Shown piece after piece: positions 3,318 through 6,004 of a stretch of DNA of 6,004 nucleotides. Position numbers and translations under genes: made by a program. The notes below the pieces were generated by a model that searched no databases, was not told the DNA's origin, and saw only the letters and a program-made list of their open reading frames with translations. Position 1 is the first letter of the stretch; the number at the start of each line of letters is the position of its first letter. This DNA is from Planctomycetia bacterium (GTDB taxonomy: Bacteria > Planctomycetota > PLA2 > JAEUHO01): NCBI GenBank assembly GCA_030618975.1, contig JAUXCH010000337.1, positions 1 to 6,004 of the forward strand, given 5' to 3'.

Positions 3318-5582
3318 TCACCGTACGACGAACGTCACGGTGTCGGTGTGCCCACGTTCCGTCAGCGCCGTGAGGACGTGCCGGCCCGCGGGCACGGACA
3401 CCGTCGTCGGCGTCCCGGGGCGCACTTCGGCGACGAGCTCGCCGTCGAGCAGCAGACGCACGCCGGACTCCGGCTGCGCGGACAGCACGCGTACGGTGAC
3501 GTCCGCCGCCTCGCCCACGAGGACGAAGGCCTGACCCTCGCACGGCGTGACGATCAGCGGCCTGAGGGAGGCGGGCTCCAACGGATCGGAACAATCTGCC
3601 GCGTGCGGCGGCAGGGCGGGAACCTCGAGGCCCACGCGCGCACGCCAGACGGCGGCGGCCGGTGGGTGGACGGCGGCACGGCGCGTCTCCACCGTGCGGC
3701 CGCGACGGCTCCGACAGTGCTCGCAGAGGAGGTGCCCGGACGCCGCGTCGACCGGAAGCCACTGGTGTACGTCGCACGTGCGCAGGGCGCGCGCGCCTAC
3801 GGGACGCTGGGACGTGCTCCGGCACTCGCACGCGCCGGTGCACGCCAGACCGGTCTCGGCGCACACTTCGACTTCGACGAGGCCGTCGCCCTCGAAGGCG
3901 GCCGGCGCGGGATCGACGGCGTGGAGCACCGCGAAGAGGAGCGGCGTGGCCGCGCGCGCGCCGACGAGCGACGCGTCGGGCCGCCCGTCGAGCCGCCCCC
4001 GCCAGACGACCGCCGTGTAGCGGCGGGTGTAGCCGGCCGCCCAGGCGTCGCGCCGCCGGGAGGAGGTACCCGTCTTCCACGCGACACCCGACGAGGCGGC
4101 CCCGTCGGGGCGGGCCCGGGTGGGATCGGCGAGGATGCGCGTCACGAGCGCGGCGGCCCCGGGCGAGCAGACGCGGACGCTCTCGCCCCGCGACGCGTCG
4201 AGCTCCGCGATCCACGGCGCGCGCCACCGGCCACCGTGGGCCAGGGCCGCGTACGCGCCGGCCAGCTCGAGCGGCGTGACGTCGTCGGTCCCGAGCGCGA
4301 GGTCGACGCCCGCGCCCGCGCCGGGATGCCTCACGTGGCGACAGCCGGCGCGGCGGAGCACGCCGGCCAGCGCGCCCGGCGGCAAGGCGGCCGCCAGGCG
4401 GACGGCGGGCAGGTTGTACGAGCACGCCAGCGCCTCGCTCGCCGGGACCGGGCCCCGCCAGGCGCGGTCGAAGTTCCCCGGCGTCCAGTCGCGCGCGCGC
4501 CAGGGCAGGTCCAGCAGCCGCGTGGACGGCGCCAGGAGACCGAGGTCGAAGGCGAGCGCGTAGAGGAACGGCTTGAACGTGGAGCCGGCGCTCCGCGGAC
4601 GACCCGTCGCGTCGAGGCGGCGCGCGTCCGGTTCGCGCGCGCCGACGAGCGCGCGGATCGCGGCCGTCTCGTTCTCGACGAGCACGACGGCGAGCCCGTC
4701 CACGCCACCGGCCGCTCGCGCGATGGCCTCGAGCGCGCGCTGCGCCCCCGGGTCGATCGACGAGCGCCCCTCTCCCACGCGCATCCAGGCGTGGGGTGCG
4801 ACGTCGGGGAACGACGTCGGGCGCAGGCCCAGCGGCGAGGCCCGCGCCGCGCGCCAGGCGTCCTCGTCGAGGAAGCCTTCCTCGCGCATGCGGTCCAGCA
4901 CCCGGTCGCGGCGCACGCGGGCCCCGGCACCGTCGCCCTGCGGCGCGTAGCGACTCGGCGCGGGCAAGACGGAAGCGAGCAGCGCGGATTCGGCCGCGTT
5001 CAGGTCGTGCGCCGTCTTCCCGAAGAACGCGTGGGACGCCGCCGCGGCCCCCAAGAGGTTCCCGCCGAAGGGCACGCGGTTCAGGTAGGCGACGAGGATC
5101 TCGTCCTTGGCGTGGCGGCGTTCGAGCTGGAGGGCGCGGAAGGCCTGCTCGGCCTTGCCGGCGACGGTGCGCGGCGCGTCGAAGAGGAGTCGGGCAAGCT
5201 GCATCGTGATCGTGGACGCGCCCTGGCGCACGCCCCTCCCCGCCGCGTTGGCGCCAGCGGCCCGGAAGACCGCGTACGCGTCGACGCCGCGATGCGACCG
5301 GAAGCGACGGTCCTCCGAGGCCACGACGGCGTGGAGCAGGTGCGGCGACAGCGCCTCGCGGGGCACGGGCACGAGACGCCCCTCGCCGGGCGTGAGGCCG
5401 ACGTGCATCGGCCGGCCGTCCGACGTCGTGACGACGGGCGAGTCGGCGAGCTGCTCCAGCACGCCGTCGGGCAGGGGACGCGCCAGGTCCAGTGCGGCGA
5501 AGAGGACGTGCGGAGCGACCAGGATCAGCACGAACGCCGCAAGCAGCCGACGGTGCCGGAGGATCGCGGGCCCCTTCCTCAA
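3318..5582 (-). CDS. pbpC: Penicillin-binding protein 1C (bifunctional peptidoglycan glycosyltransferase/transpeptidase)
   Basis: The product has 754 residues, close to the usual PbpC length. The start is TTG (complement of 5580-5582), with GGAG 8 nt upstream (5591-5594), overlapping the upstream stop as TTGA. The open frame continues to 5861, but that part is the shadow of the upstream gene. Residues 13-32 are the membrane anchor, placing the enzyme in the periplasm. The GT51 glycosyltransferase domain follows: SEDRRFRSHRGVD with catalytic E90, GASTITMQLARLL (121-133), KAEQAF with a likely second Glu, E145, and ILVAYLNRVPFGGN (162-175). The transpeptidase domain has STFK (S334, K337), SYN (388-390) and KTG (503-505), all intact. 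A Cys-rich linker lies at about 574-623, and the C-terminal beta domain (about 668-752) matches the PBP1C-specific BiPBP_C module. The enzyme polymerises and cross-links peptidoglycan. It follows an alpha-2-macroglobulin gene, its usual operon partner. Confidence 0.95.
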   Translation of the reverse strand: MRKGPAILRHRRLLAAFVLILVAPHVLFAALDLARPLPDGVLEQLADSPVVTTSDGRPMHVGLTPGEGRLVPVPREALSPHLLHAVVASEDRRFRSHRGVDAYAVFRAAGANAAGRGVRQGASTITMQLARLLFDAPRTVAGKAEQAFRALQLERRHAKDEILVAYLNRVPFGGNLLGAAAASHAFFGKTAHDLNAAESALLASVLPAPSRYAPQGDGAGARVRRDRVLDRMREEGFLDEDAWRAARASPLGLRPTSFPDVAPHAWMRVGEGRSSIDPGAQRALEAIARAAGGVDGLAVVLVENETAAIRALVGAREPDARRLDATGRPRSAGSTFKPFLYALAFDLGLLAPSTRLLDLPWRARDWTPGNFDRAWRGPVPASEALACSYNLPAVRLAAALPPGALAGVLRRAGCRHVRHPGAGAGVDLALGTDDVTPLELAGAYAALAHGGRWRAPWIAELDASRGESVRVCSPGAAALVTRILADPTRARPDGAASSGVAWKTGTSSRRRDAWAAGYTRRYTAVVWRGRLDGRPDASLVGARAATPLLFAVLHAVDPAPAAFEGDGLVEVEVCAETGLACTGACECRSTSQRPVGARALRTCDVHQWLPVDAASGHLLCEHCRSRRGRTVETRRAAVHPPAAAVWRARVGLEVPALPPHAADCSDPLEPASLRPLIVTPCEGQAFVLVGEAADVTVRVLSAQPESGVRLLLDGELVAEVRPGTPTTVSVPAGRHVLTALTERGHTDTVTFVVR

Positions 5583-6004
5583 CGCACGATCTCCAGCGTC
5601 CCGCCGCCCGAGGAGCGCCCGTGGACCGCGGGCGCGTAGAGGAGCTCGGCTCGTACGGGCGGGACGCGGAAGCGTCCGACCGTTACCGCGCGCACCAGAT
5701 AGGTCTGGCGGAACTCGCCTCGGAGGGGCTTCGTGCGGAAGAAGAGGACCCGGTCGTCGCGCGGCTCGACGCGGTCGGGCTCGAGCGTGCCTTCCCGGTC
5801 GCGGGCCGCTTCGATCTCGAGGCCGCCGGGCAGGACGTCGGTGACGAGCAGGTTCTCGCACCCGACCGGCGCCCGTCCTTCGATCACCACCTCGTAGACC
5901 TGCCCCTGGCGCAGGGGTCCCTCCGGCGCCGTGATGTAGCGCGTGACGTGGATGCCGTGCTCGAGGTCTCCATCCTCTGCCCCCGCAGCGTCCACCGGGA
6001 TGCC
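5579..6004 (-). CDS. Bacterial alpha-2-macroglobulin-like protein, C-terminal part (5' end outside window)
   Basis: The frame is open from the right edge and ends at TGA (complement of 5579-5581), giving the last 141 residues; a GTG at 5995 is internal. The sequence HVTRYITAPEGPLRQGQVYEVVI..., then ENLLVTDVLPGGLEI, DDRVLFF, RQTYLVRAVTVGRFRVPPV and ELLYAPAVHGRS is the typical C-terminal domain of large bacterial alpha-2-macroglobulins (YfhM type): a late beta-sandwich rich in VxD-LP-G-E and the FxxPP-ELMY-P signature. These periplasmic, usually lipid-anchored proteins trap proteases through a thioester and bait region, both of which would lie upstream of the window. The stop overlaps the PbpC start, so the two genes are cotranscribed and translationally coupled. 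Linkage with PbpC is a known conserved pairing and supports the identification independently of the motifs. Confidence 0.9.
   Translation of the reverse strand, partial: GIPVDAAGAEDGDLEHGIHVTRYITAPEGPLRQGQVYEVVIEGRAPVGCENLLVTDVLPGGLEIEAARDREGTLEPDRVEPRDDRVLFFRTKPLRGEFRQTYLVRAVTVGRFRVPPVRAELLYAPAVHGRSSGGGTLEIVR

Noticed and set aside
3291..5639. A 782-codon open frame on the plus strand opposite PbpC
   Set aside because: It is antisense to a protein with every catalytic motif intact, it is Arg/Gly/Ala-rich with no domain pattern, and long antisense frames are common in GC-rich genes.
5583..5861. N-terminal extension of PbpC by 93 codons
   Set aside because: The extension is low-complexity Arg/Pro-rich sequence lying fully inside the alpha-2-macroglobulin gene; TTG 5582 has a good Shine-Dalgarno and puts the membrane anchor near the N-terminus.

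Overview
The window comes from a high-GC bacterium. Codon third positions are mostly G or C, and GTG or TTG starts are common. A PEP-CTERM sorting tail, a lamin-tail-domain protein, a VapBC-type toxin-antitoxin pair and a bacterial alpha-2-macroglobulin/PbpC pair suggest a Gram-negative environmental lineage such as Planctomycetota, Myxococcota, Acidobacteriota or a related candidate phylum. The sequence alone does not decide between them. TGA is used as a normal stop in the antitoxin, alpha-2-macroglobulin and PbpC genes, so the standard code applies.

Layout, left to right. (1) The 3' end of a cardiolipin-synthase-type phospholipase D gene (+, ends 235). (2) An intergenic stretch (236-372) made of a short repeat copy, a 63-bp near-perfect palindrome and an 18-nt direct repeat that includes the phospholipase D stop codon. 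(3) A polytopic membrane-protein gene (+, 373-933) whose frame is continuous in coding character but holds an in-frame TGA at 505-507, right after a Cys codon; a GGUC-loop hairpin follows it. (4) A class I SAM-dependent methyltransferase (-, 864-1613), overlapping the membrane gene tail to tail. (5) A 175-bp spacer with another repeat copy and an 18-bp perfect palindrome touching the ribosome binding site of the next gene. (6) A secreted lamin-tail-domain protein with a PEP-CTERM anchor (+, 1789-2433). (7) A ribbon-helix-helix antitoxin and PIN-domain toxin (+, 2453-3096), overlapping by 4 nt and apparently driven by an extended -10 promoter that gives a leaderless mRNA. (8) A repeat-rich convergent spacer (3097-3317). 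(9) Penicillin-binding protein 1C (-, 3318-5582), translationally coupled to (10) the 3' end of an alpha-2-macroglobulin-like gene (-, 5579 to the window edge).

The alpha-2-macroglobulin and PbpC genes form one operon, a widespread pairing thought to link periplasmic protease trapping with peptidoglycan repair. The other genes look like independent units. The most interesting signals are the in-frame TGA with a SECIS-like hairpin, and a dispersed repeat built on the palindrome GGTGCCAGGCACC. Copies of this repeat sit within a few bases after three different stop codons, each in the same orientation relative to its gene. This resembles REP/RAYT-type elements acting as 3'-end structures.
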